From Burkholderiales bacterium (lineage in GTDB: Bacteria > Pseudomonadota > Gammaproteobacteria > Burkholderiales > Casimicrobiaceae): a DNA stretch of 12,793 bases. Below, piece by piece: positions 1 through 6,237 of the stretch. Each line of letters opens with the position of its first letter. Positions within the stretch are counted from its first letter, which is position 1. The translations under genes were made by a program, and so were the position numbers. Where the stretch lies: contig JANXNO010000653.1 of NCBI GenBank assembly GCA_025354075.1, positions 1-12,793 on the forward strand, given 5' to 3'. Under the pieces are notes generated by a model. The model had not been told where the DNA came from. It saw only the letters and a program-made list of their open reading frames with translations, and made no database searches.

Positions 1-336
1 GGCGTCGATATCGAGCTTATTCGCCGTGTGTTACCTGGACTTGAAGCGTGGCTGCGTCATGTGTTCACCGTCATGGGCGGATTCATGATGGGAATGGGAT
101 TTCTCATGTTCAGTTTTTTGAGTTCCGACAAGCCGCCGCGTAAACGAGAATCGCTCTACCTCCTGGGACTAACGGGCGCAATAAGCGTGGGCACGATGAG
201 CTGGGTCAACTTCGCTCTCGACTCCGCATTCAAGTGGGTTTTACTGCTGCCTGTGCTGTTCTGGCTGGTTGGGCTAATCGGCTGCATCGGACTACAGCGA
301 CAGCAGAAAAGTCTCGCCAATGGGCCCCTTCTCTGA
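1..336 (+). CDS. Small three-helix membrane protein, probably 5'-truncated by the window edge
   Basis: The frame is open from base 1 to a TGA at 334-336. A GTG at 28 would give 102 residues, but no ribosome binding site precedes it, so the gene more likely begins outside the window. Counting from that GTG, three hydrophobic stretches are visible: about residues 13-33 (Gly/Met/Phe-rich), 43-64 and 69-90. They are separated by a short, strongly basic loop (KPPRKRE, about 35-41), which by the positive-inside rule should face the cytoplasm. I see no catalytic motif and do not recognise the family. It is convergent with the reductase gene on the other strand, with only 26 bp between the two stop codons. 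Function unknown; the membrane location is inferred from hydrophobicity alone. Confidence 0.55.
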   Translation, partial: GVDIELIRRVLPGLEAWLRHVFTVMGGFMMGMGFLMFSFLSSDKPPRKRESLYLLGLTGAISVGTMSWVNFALDSAFKWVLLLPVLFWLVGLIGCIGLQRQQKSLANGPLL

Positions 337-362
337 TGGCTGACCGTGGCGATCAACGAGAA

Positions 363-1361
363 CTATTGGCGAGTGTCGCGCAAGGTTGAATACAAACCAC
401 GGCCGCGCGCCATCAAACGCGTCAAACCAAGCATTGCATCCGTAAACGGCGTGGCGACACCGACCTTTTGTCCAATCTCGCGAACCGAAGCGACCAGCGC
501 ATCAAGCTCGATACGTTTGTCCGCTTCAACGTCCTGAAGCATCGAGGTTTTCATAGCGCCGAGCTTGCGCGTGACGTCGTGTCGCGCCTCAGGTGTTTGA
601 CCAATGGGGATGCCGATCTTGTTGCCAATCGCTTGCGCTTCGCGCATGACGGCTGAACAAAATTCGCGCGTGAGTTCGTCATCGAGAATCTTGTCGGTCG
701 TCGCGCCAGTGAGCGCCGAGACCGGGTTCATCGTCATGTTGCCCCAGAGCTTGAACCAGACATCGCGCTGAATATCGTCGCTCGACTCAGGCTCGAAACC
801 AGCGGTCACGAGCATTTCGTGCAGCGCGTTGAGTCGCGCCGATGCGCCACCACCGGGCTCGCCAATGATCAGGCGTTGCCCCATCTTGTGGCGAATGATT
901 CCGGGCGAATCAACGCTGCATGCGGCGTGCACGACGCACCCGATCACGTTGCGCGCCGGGACGCTCGAGGCGATGTCACCGGTTGCGTCGATGCTCGCGA
1001 GTTGCGTCCCCGTCAACGGTCGATCCGCGCGATCAAAAAACCACCACGGCACGCCGTTCATTGCGGTCAGGACGATGGTGCTCGCTCCGATCAGCGACTT
1101 CACCGAGACCGCTGCATCACGCAGGCCCGGCGCTTTTACTGCGATGATCAGCAGGTCTGGCGTTTCGAGTTCAGCGGCGTTCGCGGCGGCAGCTACGGCC
1201 ACCCCCGTCGTCGCGCCGCCTGCAACCAGCTGCAAGCCATTCTTCTGAATCGCATCCAGTGTCGCGCCGCGAGCAAGCACGCTCACGGCGTGACCGGCCT
1301 GCGCGAGCTTCACGCCCATCCAGCCACCAATAGCGCCCGCTCCGACCACGCAAACCTTCAT
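363..1361 (-). CDS. Ketopantoate reductase-family (ApbA/PanE) NADP-dependent oxidoreductase
   Basis: This 332-residue protein should reduce a 2-keto acid (2-dehydropantoate in the founding members) with NADPH in the cytoplasm. It opens with a Rossmann nucleotide-binding loop GAGAIGG at residues 7-13 and has the VKA strand at 75-77 and the MNGVPWW segment around 101-107. The C-terminal helical domain carries K204 and N208 in WFKLWGN, followed by SMLQDVEADKR and E285, which match the catalytic Lys, Asn and Glu of E. coli PanE. The ATG at 1361 is preceded by AGGA at 8-nt spacing. It is the last gene of a minus-strand set with an FAD-linked dehydrogenase and a Bug receptor, 121 bp after the former. 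That context suggests a catabolic ApbA paralogue acting on another 2-keto/2-hydroxy acid rather than the pantothenate enzyme. Family assignment is firm; the substrate is not known. Confidence 0.88.
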   Translation of the reverse strand: MKVCVVGAGAIGGWMGVKLAQAGHAVSVLARGATLDAIQKNGLQLVAGGATTGVAVAAAANAAELETPDLLIIAVKAPGLRDAAVSVKSLIGASTIVLTAMNGVPWWFFDRADRPLTGTQLASIDATGDIASSVPARNVIGCVVHAACSVDSPGIIRHKMGQRLIIGEPGGGASARLNALHEMLVTAGFEPESSDDIQRDVWFKLWGNMTMNPVSALTGATTDKILDDELTREFCSAVMREAQAIGNKIGIPIGQTPEARHDVTRKLGAMKTSMLQDVEADKRIELDALVASVREIGQKVGVATPFTDAMLGLTRLMARGRGLYSTLRDTRQ

Positions 1362-1482
1362 CGCTTGATCCTGCTGCTATTCAAACTAAAAATCAATGCG
1401 GTCCAAGGGCGCGTCACATTAAGCAATCCAATATGCGCTGAGCCGCTATTTGCGCCGCTGCGCAGTGAGAAATTCGCGCCGC
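1362..1482 (-). other. 121-bp gap between dehydrogenase and reductase genes
   Basis: No convincing gene, RNA or terminator is visible between the two minus-strand genes. The gap is long for an otherwise tight operon, so a secondary promoter or an unrecognised leader for the reductase is possible. The reductase ribosome binding site lies at its left end. Confidence 0.4.
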
Positions 1483-2895
1483 TCACAACGGCAACCCCTT
1501 ACCCGGATTCATGATTCCCTGCGGATCGAGCGCTTGCTTGATCGCGCGCATCATGTTGAGTTCCACAGACGATTTGTAGCGCGCCGCCTCGCCACGGCGC
1601 AGTACCCCCAGGCCATGCTCCGCCGATACCGAGCCACCGTGCGCATGCACTGCGTCATGGGTGATGCGATTGATCGCGCCTTCAATGGTGGCGAAATCCT
1701 CACCGACAGTTCCCTTCGGTGGCGACACGTTGTAATGCAAATTGCCGTCCCCCAAATGCCCAAACACAATCATTCGCACACCGGGAAAGTACCTCGCGAT
1801 TTCGGCGTTGGTACTGGACACGAAATCTGCCGTGCGCGAGATTGGCACGGCGATGTCGTGCTTGATATTTTTGCCCGCCCGCTGCTGCGCCTCGGTCATG
1901 TGATCACGCAGGCTCCAGAACTCGGCCGATTGCGTGAGGTTCGCGGCGATCGCAGCATCCGTCACGAGGCCTGATTCGAACGCCGATTCGAGTAGCGCTT
2001 CCAGCGCGGCGCGACCATTAGCTTCGCTTTCACCGTCAGAAAGTTCGATCAACACGGCATGGGTGTTGCGCGTTGAAAGCGGCCAGCGTAAATGTGGCAA
2101 TTGCTCACCCAACAGCTCGATGCAGGGCGGCGTAAGCGCCTCGAAGGCCGTGAGCCGCGCGCCCAGTTTGTTTTGCGCCTGCTCGAGCAGTCGCAGGCCG
2201 TCATGCAAGTCTTTGACCGCTGCCCAAGCGGTGATTTTGGCGGCGGGTAATGGAAATACTTTGAGCGTCGCTGCGGTGATCACACCGAGCGTACCCTCTG
2301 CACCGATGAACAGATCGCGCAAATCGTAACCCGTGTTGTCCTTGCGAAGACCGCGCAGTCCGTTCCAGATTTCGCCTTGAGCCGTAACCACTTCAATGCC
2401 CAGACAAAGCTCGCGCGCGTTGCCATAGCGCAGAACCCCGACGCCGCCCGCGTTACTCGAAAGATTGCCGCCGATCATGCACGAGCCTTCCGCGCCGAGC
2501 GAGAGCGGAAACAACTTTCCATTTTCACGCGCCAGCTCCTGCACGGTTTGCAGAATGCAGCCCGCTTCCACGGTGATCGTGTTGTTCGGCAAATCGACGT
2601 CGCGCACTTGGTTCATACGCGCCAGCGAAAGCACTAGCGCTGTTCCGGACTCGTCCGGCACCGATGCACCTGACATCCCTGTGTTGCCCCCCTGCGGCAC
2701 GACAGGTACGTTGTTCGCGACGCACCAGCGAACGACTGCCGCCACGTCTTCCGTGGTATCGGGCTGCGCCACTGCTATCGCCGTGCCAAACCAGCGTTTG
2801 CGCCAGTCGGTGGTGAACGGCTGCATGTCGGTAGCGTCGGTAATTAGCTTCCCGCTGAAGACGGCGCGCAGGTCCTGCATAAGTTGTCCGATCAT
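1483..2895 (-). CDS. FAD-linked D-2-hydroxyacid dehydrogenase (GlcD / D-lactate / D-2-hydroxyglutarate dehydrogenase family)
   Basis: This 470-residue flavoprotein should oxidise a D-2-hydroxy acid to the 2-keto acid and pass electrons on, probably to quinone or ETF. The N-terminal PCMH-type FAD domain shows PQGGNTGMSGASVP (67-80), IGGNLSSNAGG (141-151) and LFIGAEGTLGVIT (195-207). The C-terminal domain carries GHLGDGNLHYN (379-389) and SAEHGLG (424-430), whose H380, H387 and E426 match the divalent-metal ligands of D-2-hydroxyglutarate dehydrogenases, and it ends with the usual NPGK near the C-terminus. Length is normal for the family and no frameshift is seen. The start overlaps the stop of the upstream Bug receptor gene as ATGA (2892-2895), implying translational coupling. 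Paired with a solute receptor and a ketopantoate reductase-like enzyme, it probably catabolises an imported hydroxyacid. The exact substrate cannot be read from the sequence. Confidence 0.9.
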   Translation of the reverse strand: MIGQLMQDLRAVFSGKLITDATDMQPFTTDWRKRWFGTAIAVAQPDTTEDVAAVVRWCVANNVPVVPQGGNTGMSGASVPDESGTALVLSLARMNQVRDVDLPNNTITVEAGCILQTVQELARENGKLFPLSLGAEGSCMIGGNLSSNAGGVGVLRYGNARELCLGIEVVTAQGEIWNGLRGLRKDNTGYDLRDLFIGAEGTLGVITAATLKVFPLPAAKITAWAAVKDLHDGLRLLEQAQNKLGARLTAFEALTPPCIELLGEQLPHLRWPLSTRNTHAVLIELSDGESEANGRAALEALLESAFESGLVTDAAIAANLTQSAEFWSLRDHMTEAQQRAGKNIKHDIAVPISRTADFVSSTNAEIARYFPGVRMIVFGHLGDGNLHYNVSPPKGTVGEDFATIEGAINRITHDAVHAHGGSVSAEHGLGVLRRGEAARYKSSVELNMMRAIKQALDPQGIMNPGKGLPL

Positions 2896-3884
2896 GCGTC
2901 AGCTGAAAAACCAATCGCCTTCACCAGTGCTGCCCAGCGGTCCGTGTCCGCCTTGAGCATCGCCGCGAGCTCAGCGGGTGATGATGATTGCGCCTCGAGA
3001 CCGAACGTGGCCAAGCCATCAGTGAATTCTTTGGATGCAATCGCCTCGCGACACGCCGCGTTCATTTTTTGCACCACATCGGCGGGCGTTTTTGCTACGG
3101 TGTAGAGGCCGAACCACTCGCTGAACGCGAAGTCTTTCAAACCCTGTTCGGTGTAGGTTGCAATGGTTGGTGCGAACTTGTTGCGTTTCGCGCCGGAGGT
3201 GGCCAGCAAACGCGCTTTGCCGCCCGCGACGTGTTGCAGGATATCGCCGACTGGAGCGGACACGGCGGTGAGGTTGCCGCCGATCATTTCGAGAAGCGCG
3301 GGCTGCGAGCCGCGATACGGCGCATGTTTGAAATCAACGCCAGTCGCGCGCCCAAGCAACGCACCGATGAAATGCGGCACCGATCCCGCAGCAGGCGAGC
3401 CAAAGTTCGCCATGTTCGGATGGGCCTTGCACCACGTCACAAATTCGTTCACATTGGTCACGTTCGCGGGCACACCGGGGCCGACTGCAAAACCAAAATC
3501 GAACACGGCCGCGAGTGAAACCGGCATCACATCATTGATCGGATCGTACGACAGCTTTTTGTAGATGTGCGGATAGATGCCGAGCATCGACATCGGTGTT
3601 TGCATCAGCGTTGTACCGTCAGGCGTCAAGGTTTTCATCGACTGAATCACGATCTGTCCGCCCGCGCCGGTGCGATTCTCGACCAGCGTGTTCTTTGCGT
3701 ACGTCCCGCGCAGCTTCTCAGCCAGACGACGGCAAGTGGTGTCCGATGTACCGCCGGGCGGGAAGCCGGTCACCACTTTCAAGGTGTCGATGGCTTGCGC
3801 CTCCGCGCGCAGCGCAAAACCCATGGACGAAAGCAAAGCCAGAGCCACACTATTTTGCACAAATTCACGACGATTGATGGACAT
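2892..3884 (-). CDS. Bug/TctC-family periplasmic solute-binding receptor
   Basis: A 330-residue extracytoplasmic receptor of the tripartite tricarboxylate transporter type. These proteins bind carboxylated or amide solutes in the periplasm and hand them to TctA/TctB membrane partners. The N-terminus is a signal peptide with a twin-arginine-like NRREFVQ motif, then a hydrophobic core and an AEAQA cleavage region near residue 30, so Tat export is possible. The mature part has the family signatures TGFPPGGTSDTT, VENRTGAGGQI and TPDGTTLM, and later APYRGSQPALLEM. The ATG at 3884 has a strong ribosome binding site, AAGGAG at 6-nt spacing. It is the first gene of the minus-strand operon and is coupled to the dehydrogenase by a 4-bp overlap. 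No TctA/TctB genes lie in the window, as is usual for 'orphan' Bug receptors. The ligand is unknown but is likely the hydroxyacid handled by the downstream enzymes. Confidence 0.9.
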   Translation of the reverse strand: MSINRREFVQNSVALALLSSMGFALRAEAQAIDTLKVVTGFPPGGTSDTTCRRLAEKLRGTYAKNTLVENRTGAGGQIVIQSMKTLTPDGTTLMQTPMSMLGIYPHIYKKLSYDPINDVMPVSLAAVFDFGFAVGPGVPANVTNVNEFVTWCKAHPNMANFGSPAAGSVPHFIGALLGRATGVDFKHAPYRGSQPALLEMIGGNLTAVSAPVGDILQHVAGGKARLLATSGAKRNKFAPTIATYTEQGLKDFAFSEWFGLYTVAKTPADVVQKMNAACREAIASKEFTDGLATFGLEAQSSSPAELAAMLKADTDRWAALVKAIGFSADA

Positions 3885-3944
3885 GGTGTCTCCTTAAAGT
3901 GGCTTTTCTTAGGGTAGCGTCGGTAGCGCTACGATCCGCATTAG

Positions 3945-3967
3945 GTTAATATGTTAACTATATTAAG
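3945..3967. promoter_or_regulatory. Candidate MarR operator in the divergent intergenic region
   Basis: TTAATAT (3946-3952) and ATATTAA (3960-3966) form a perfect 7-bp inverted repeat around GTTAACT. An overlapping repeat pairs GTTAA (3945-3949) with TTAAC (3954-3958). AT-rich palindromes of about 20 bp between a MarR gene and its divergent target are typical operators of that family. The site lies about 62 bp from the Bug start and 47 bp from the preferred regulator start, where it could cover both promoters. The binding role is inferred. Confidence 0.55.
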
Positions 3968-4013
3968 GATTCGCTGCAAGCGGTGTGATCATATTCAAAT
4001 CAGGTGCCCGCAA

Positions 4014-4523
4014 ATGATCGGCGATACAGCTCAGAACGTCAATGGCAACGTCAATGGCAATTGCGTGGCAGGCGACGCGGTGAGCACCCATCGTCGGCAT
4101 CTGGCGCTAGAACTCCTCGCCACGCGCGAGCGATTTATGCAGCATTTCCGGCCGGTACTGACGAAACACGACGTGACGGAGCAGCAGTGGCGCGTGATAC
4201 GGGCGCTTGCCGCGAACGGCGGCATGGAGCCTGGCGAAATCACCAAGCGGTGCGTCATCCTCAAACCCAGTCTCACCGGCATCTTGAGTCGCATGGAAGA
4301 GCTCGGCTGGATCAAGCGGCAGGCTCACGCGGATGATCTTCGGCGCAGCGTGGTGCGTCTGACCGTCAGCGGAAATACCCTTCACCGCAAAATTGGTCGC
4401 GAGGTTGAGGCCACGCACACGAACATTGTCAACTCACTGGGTGAGCATGAATTCGCAGCGCTGCACGCGGCGCTGGATCGGTTTAATGCGGGGTTGGATC
4501 GGTTGGGGTCGCCACCGAGCTAA
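4014..4523 (+). CDS. MarR-family transcriptional regulator, HpaR-like
   Basis: A 169-residue cytoplasmic winged-helix repressor, probably dimeric. Residues about 35-118 closely resemble HpaR, the homoprotocatechuate-pathway repressor: HFRPVLTKHDVTEQQWRVIR (45-64), the recognition-helix segment KPSLTGILSRMEELGWI (84-100), and a basic wing with DDLRR. The N-terminal 25 or so residues are extra to HpaR and contain an in-frame 12-bp duplication. I chose the ATG at 4014 because AGGTG precedes it at 7-nt spacing. An ATG at 3951 lies inside the putative operator and lacks a ribosome binding site, while a GTG at 4080 would give the HpaR-like length. It is divergent from the Bug/dehydrogenase/reductase operon, so it probably represses that operon and itself, released by a pathway metabolite. 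Target and ligand are inferred from position, not shown. Confidence 0.85.
   Translation: MIGDTAQNVNGNVNGNCVAGDAVSTHRRHLALELLATRERFMQHFRPVLTKHDVTEQQWRVIRALAANGGMEPGEITKRCVILKPSLTGILSRMEELGWIKRQAHADDLRRSVVRLTVSGNTLHRKIGREVEATHTNIVNSLGEHEFAALHAALDRFNAGLDRLGSPPS
4035..4058 (+). repeat. Perfect 12-bp tandem duplication in the regulator's N-terminal codons
   Basis: AACGTCAATGGC occurs twice in a row (4035-4046 and 4047-4058), followed by AA as if starting a third copy. Being 12 bp it keeps the frame and encodes a doubled NVNG unit just before the conserved part of the regulator. It is either a slippage product in a non-essential N-terminal tail or a sign that translation really starts downstream at 4080. 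Confidence 0.85.
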
Positions 4524-4780
4524 GGCGGATACCCTAAGCTCCATTCGCGCTGAGCCTGTCGAAGGGTTTTATCCACCGCGAGCATCGTCAGGCCAGACGT
4601 CTTGGATAAAGCCAGCCGAGAACCTTCGGGCTCCGACAAAAGTCGGCCCAAAAAAATGGTGCGGTGGAGACAGTGTATTTCGTATAGAGGTGCTCTACGG
4701 AAGCACATGCATTTTGATAATTTTTTAATATCTAATAGGCATCGCGAGATAAACTCGCAGCATATTTTTTATGCCGCCTT
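4524..4780. other. 257-bp gene-free, AT-rich interval with repeats and a stem-loop
   Basis: No supported gene is present. Left to right it holds a REP-like core (4542-4570), a stem-loop at 4628-4649 (CCGAC, AAAA, GTCGG plus flanking GGGC/CCC, followed by seven A's), and a strongly AT-rich stretch around 4711-4737. That stretch includes TAATAT (4726-4731), which resembles a -10 box about 50 bp upstream of the DUF488 start, but no good -35 is seen. Open frames crossing this interval translate repeat sequence and look spurious. Confidence 0.5.
4542..4610. repeat. REP-like dispersed repeat (single core copy with flanking inverted arms)
   Basis: Bases 4544-4564 contain TTCGCGCTGAGCCTGTCGAAG, the same core as the pair at 11699-11773 in this window. 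The core runs into TTTATCCA (4568-4575), which is perfectly inverted as TGGATAAA at 4603-4610. It starts about 20 bp after the regulator stop codon, at the junction with the lower-G+C segment. Similar short repeats are scattered between genes in many betaproteobacterial genomes; that comparison is from memory. Confidence 0.65.
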
Positions 4781-5275
4781 GTGAGTATTTCGTTGACGAC
4801 TTCTTATCTATATACCTTTGGCTATGAAGGACTCGATATCGATACATTCATAGCTCGCCTGATTCAAGCTGACGTCAGGACTGTCATTGACGTGCGGGAG
4901 CTGCCTCTATCTCGGAAAAAAGGTTTCTCGAAAAATGTTCTACGCGAGCACCTGGCTGCTACAAACATAGGGTATTTTCACGCTCCTCCACTTGGTTGCC
5001 CGAAAGAAATTCGAGATCGATATCGTGAAAACGGCGACTGGAACGAATACACGCGCGATTTCATGAGGCACCTTAGAGATCAGGATGCAACTGTGCGCGA
5101 TCTGGCAAAGATATCGCGTTCGACGACTGCATGCCTGATCTGCTTCGAAGCAGACTACACGATGTGCCATCGCAGCTATGTAGCTAGAGCTGTACATCGC
5201 GCCGGCGCGCCATGCGTGAAGCACCTTACGGCTAAAACAGAGTTCCTTGATCAAACCCTTCGCGTGGCCGCTTAG
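4781..5275 (+). CDS. DUF488-family protein
   Basis: A 164-residue protein with the DUF488 hallmarks: an early TFGYEG (12-17), DVRELPLSRKKGFSK (37-51, the family's DVR-x-P-x-SR-xx-GFS pattern), a Y/H-x-PxLG segment near 65-72, and a C-terminal ICFEADYTMCHR (120-131) with C121, E123, C129, H130 and R131. The Cys/His/Arg motif suggests a metal or catalytic site, but the biochemical role of DUF488 is not established. The start is GTG at 4781 with no clear ribosome binding site; a TTG at 4793 is an alternative. Its last 44 bp overlap the end of the convergent 274-residue gene. Base composition is visibly AT-richer than the genes to either side, suggesting horizontal acquisition. Family call firm, function unknown. 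Confidence 0.85.
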   Translation: MSISLTTSYLYTFGYEGLDIDTFIARLIQADVRTVIDVRELPLSRKKGFSKNVLREHLAATNIGYFHAPPLGCPKEIRDRYRENGDWNEYTRDFMRHLRDQDATVRDLAKISRSTTACLICFEADYTMCHRSYVARAVHRAGAPCVKHLTAKTEFLDQTLRVAA

Positions 5276-6056
5276 GCGGATACAGAACGCTGACAATGAG
5301 CCACTGATTCGGGAATCGGTGAATCGTGCCCATGAGAAACAAAATATCCTTCGCCGCAAATTCGGTGAGATAGCGCTGCTTAAACTTGGCCTGCCAGTCC
5401 GATTGTCGGTGAATATTCCAGTACAACGCGCCAGCCTCCCAGTCGACCAATTTGTGCACGTAAACCGTCGTACTTCCTTCAGCGGAACATTCGTACCGAT
5501 AGTGAAAATCAAACGGCAGCTTTTTGAGCAGTTTCAGGGAACGTTGCTCCGCGTCCTCGTCAAACAAAGAACCCTGATTCTGCGCCTGCATTAGCTTGGC
5601 TACTTCATCCTCAGTCCATTCGGCTGATTTGGCCTTGGATATCTGCAAGTCAAGCAGCGAAGAAGGGCGCAAAAGCCCTAGCGTAATCTGACGTGTTTGT
5701 CTGGCAACTTCCAGTGCCTTGAAATCGTCAAAAATCTCGACTGAAGCAATAGCCAAGCGCCTCGCTTCCCATGCGCTCTTGGTTGCCAGTGGCTGGCCTT
5801 GAGTTTCAATAGTATCCACCGATATCCGAAAACTTTCGGGACGATGATCTTCTGTAGCCTTGCGCACGCGAGCACTAATCCACTGCCACTTCTTAAATTG
5901 CTGATCATCGGTAACAAGGCGAAACGGCACCGGGAACAGTCGGATAAGTTGCCCCGACTCGTCCATGCCAGCAACGCAAGATGTCTCAACGTGCTTGGTG
6001 CTAGGAGATGGGTAGGTTTTGCACAGAATCAGAATGCGTTTGTGTTCGGCTGCCAT
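5232..6056 (-). CDS. Conserved protein of unknown function (274 aa), partner of DUF488
   Basis: I cannot assign a named domain. The N-terminus has a beta strand and loop, RILILCKTYPSPS (7-19), then VETSCVAGMDESGQLIRLFP (23-42), which looks like the folded core of a real family. Further on are the segment KKWQWI, basic stretches and QNQGSLFDED in the middle, and a C-terminal beta-rich part with FHYRYEC and WLIVSVLYPPKR. No signal peptide or membrane helix is seen, so it is probably cytoplasmic. The ATG at 6056 has GGGAG at about 5-nt spacing. It ends inside the convergent DUF488 gene (44-bp overlap), and both share lower G+C than the surroundings, suggesting they moved together. I recall similar proteins near DUF488 genes, but this is memory rather than a search. 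Confidence 0.8.
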   Translation of the reverse strand: MAAEHKRILILCKTYPSPSTKHVETSCVAGMDESGQLIRLFPVPFRLVTDDQQFKKWQWISARVRKATEDHRPESFRISVDTIETQGQPLATKSAWEARRLAIASVEIFDDFKALEVARQTRQITLGLLRPSSLLDLQISKAKSAEWTEDEVAKLMQAQNQGSLFDEDAEQRSLKLLKKLPFDFHYRYECSAEGSTTVYVHKLVDWEAGALYWNIHRQSDWQAKFKQRYLTEFAAKDILFLMGTIHRFPNQWLIVSVLYPPKRPREGFDQGTLF

Positions 6057-6211
6057 GGTTTCTCCCTTGGATCGAAGTGTACTGGGGCATCGCCGATGAG
6101 GTAAGCAAACGAATGCGAGTTGACCTGCTCCAGCAATAGGTGATCGCCAAGCTGGGGCACTTTATGCTGGCCAGTACTTTGGCGCACTGCTCCGCTAGTA
6201 ACATCAGCCAC
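6029..6211 (-). CDS. Possible small ORF (60 aa) upstream of the 274-aa gene
   Basis: A 60-codon frame opens with GTG at 6211 and stops at 6029, overlapping the first 28 bp of the 274-residue gene on the same strand. Its middle reads like protein (VPQLGDHLLLEQVNSHSFAY, then LIGDAPVHFDPREKPW) and it fills an otherwise empty gap. Against it are no clear ribosome binding site, a GTG start, and no family I recognise. It could be a short co-transcribed gene, the remnant of a longer one, or chance. Confidence 0.25.
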   Translation of the reverse strand: MADVTSGAVRQSTGQHKVPQLGDHLLLEQVNSHSFAYLIGDAPVHFDPREKPWQPNTNAF

Positions 6212-6237
6212 AACGCAATTTAGTTACGAAGCTAATC
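6057..6237. promoter_or_regulatory. Divergent intergenic region between the 274-aa gene and the adenylate-forming enzyme
   Basis: This 181-bp interval must hold the promoters for both divergent genes unless the small ORF at 6029-6211 is real. The ribosome binding site of the 274-residue gene (GGGAG on the minus strand) is at its left end. I see no clear -35/-10 pair, palindrome or terminator. Confidence 0.35.

Noticed and set aside
363..1361. Calling the reductase panE of pantothenate synthesis
   Set aside because: Catalytic residues fit the family, but it sits in a receptor/dehydrogenase operon and such genomes carry several catabolic ApbA paralogues, so no gene symbol was given.
819..1514. 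Long plus-strand open frame (231 codons) opposite the reductase gene
   Set aside because: Antisense shadow of a well-supported high-G+C gene; composition rich in Arg/His/Cys with no recognisable motif.
1450..1974. 174-codon plus-strand open frame opposite the FAD-linked dehydrogenase
   Set aside because: Antisense shadow; the minus-strand frame carries all the conserved dehydrogenase motifs.
3951..4013. Upstream ATG (3951) as the start of the MarR-family regulator
   Set aside because: It lies inside the AT-rich palindrome, has no ribosome binding site, and adds residues unlike the family; ATG 4014 has AGGTG at good spacing.
4628..4649. Stem-loop CCGAC-AAAA-GTCGG as an intrinsic terminator
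   Set aside because: It is followed by A's on the plus strand and by no T-tract on either strand, so it does not fit a standard terminator.
4602..4784. 60-codon frame ending in a GTGA overlap with the DUF488 start
   Set aside because: It runs through repeat and stem-loop sequence, has no ribosome binding site, and looks random; the overlap is probably chance.
4940..5512. 190-codon minus-strand frame across the DUF488 and 274-residue gene junction
   Set aside because: It overlaps both supported genes in other frames and shows no conserved motif.
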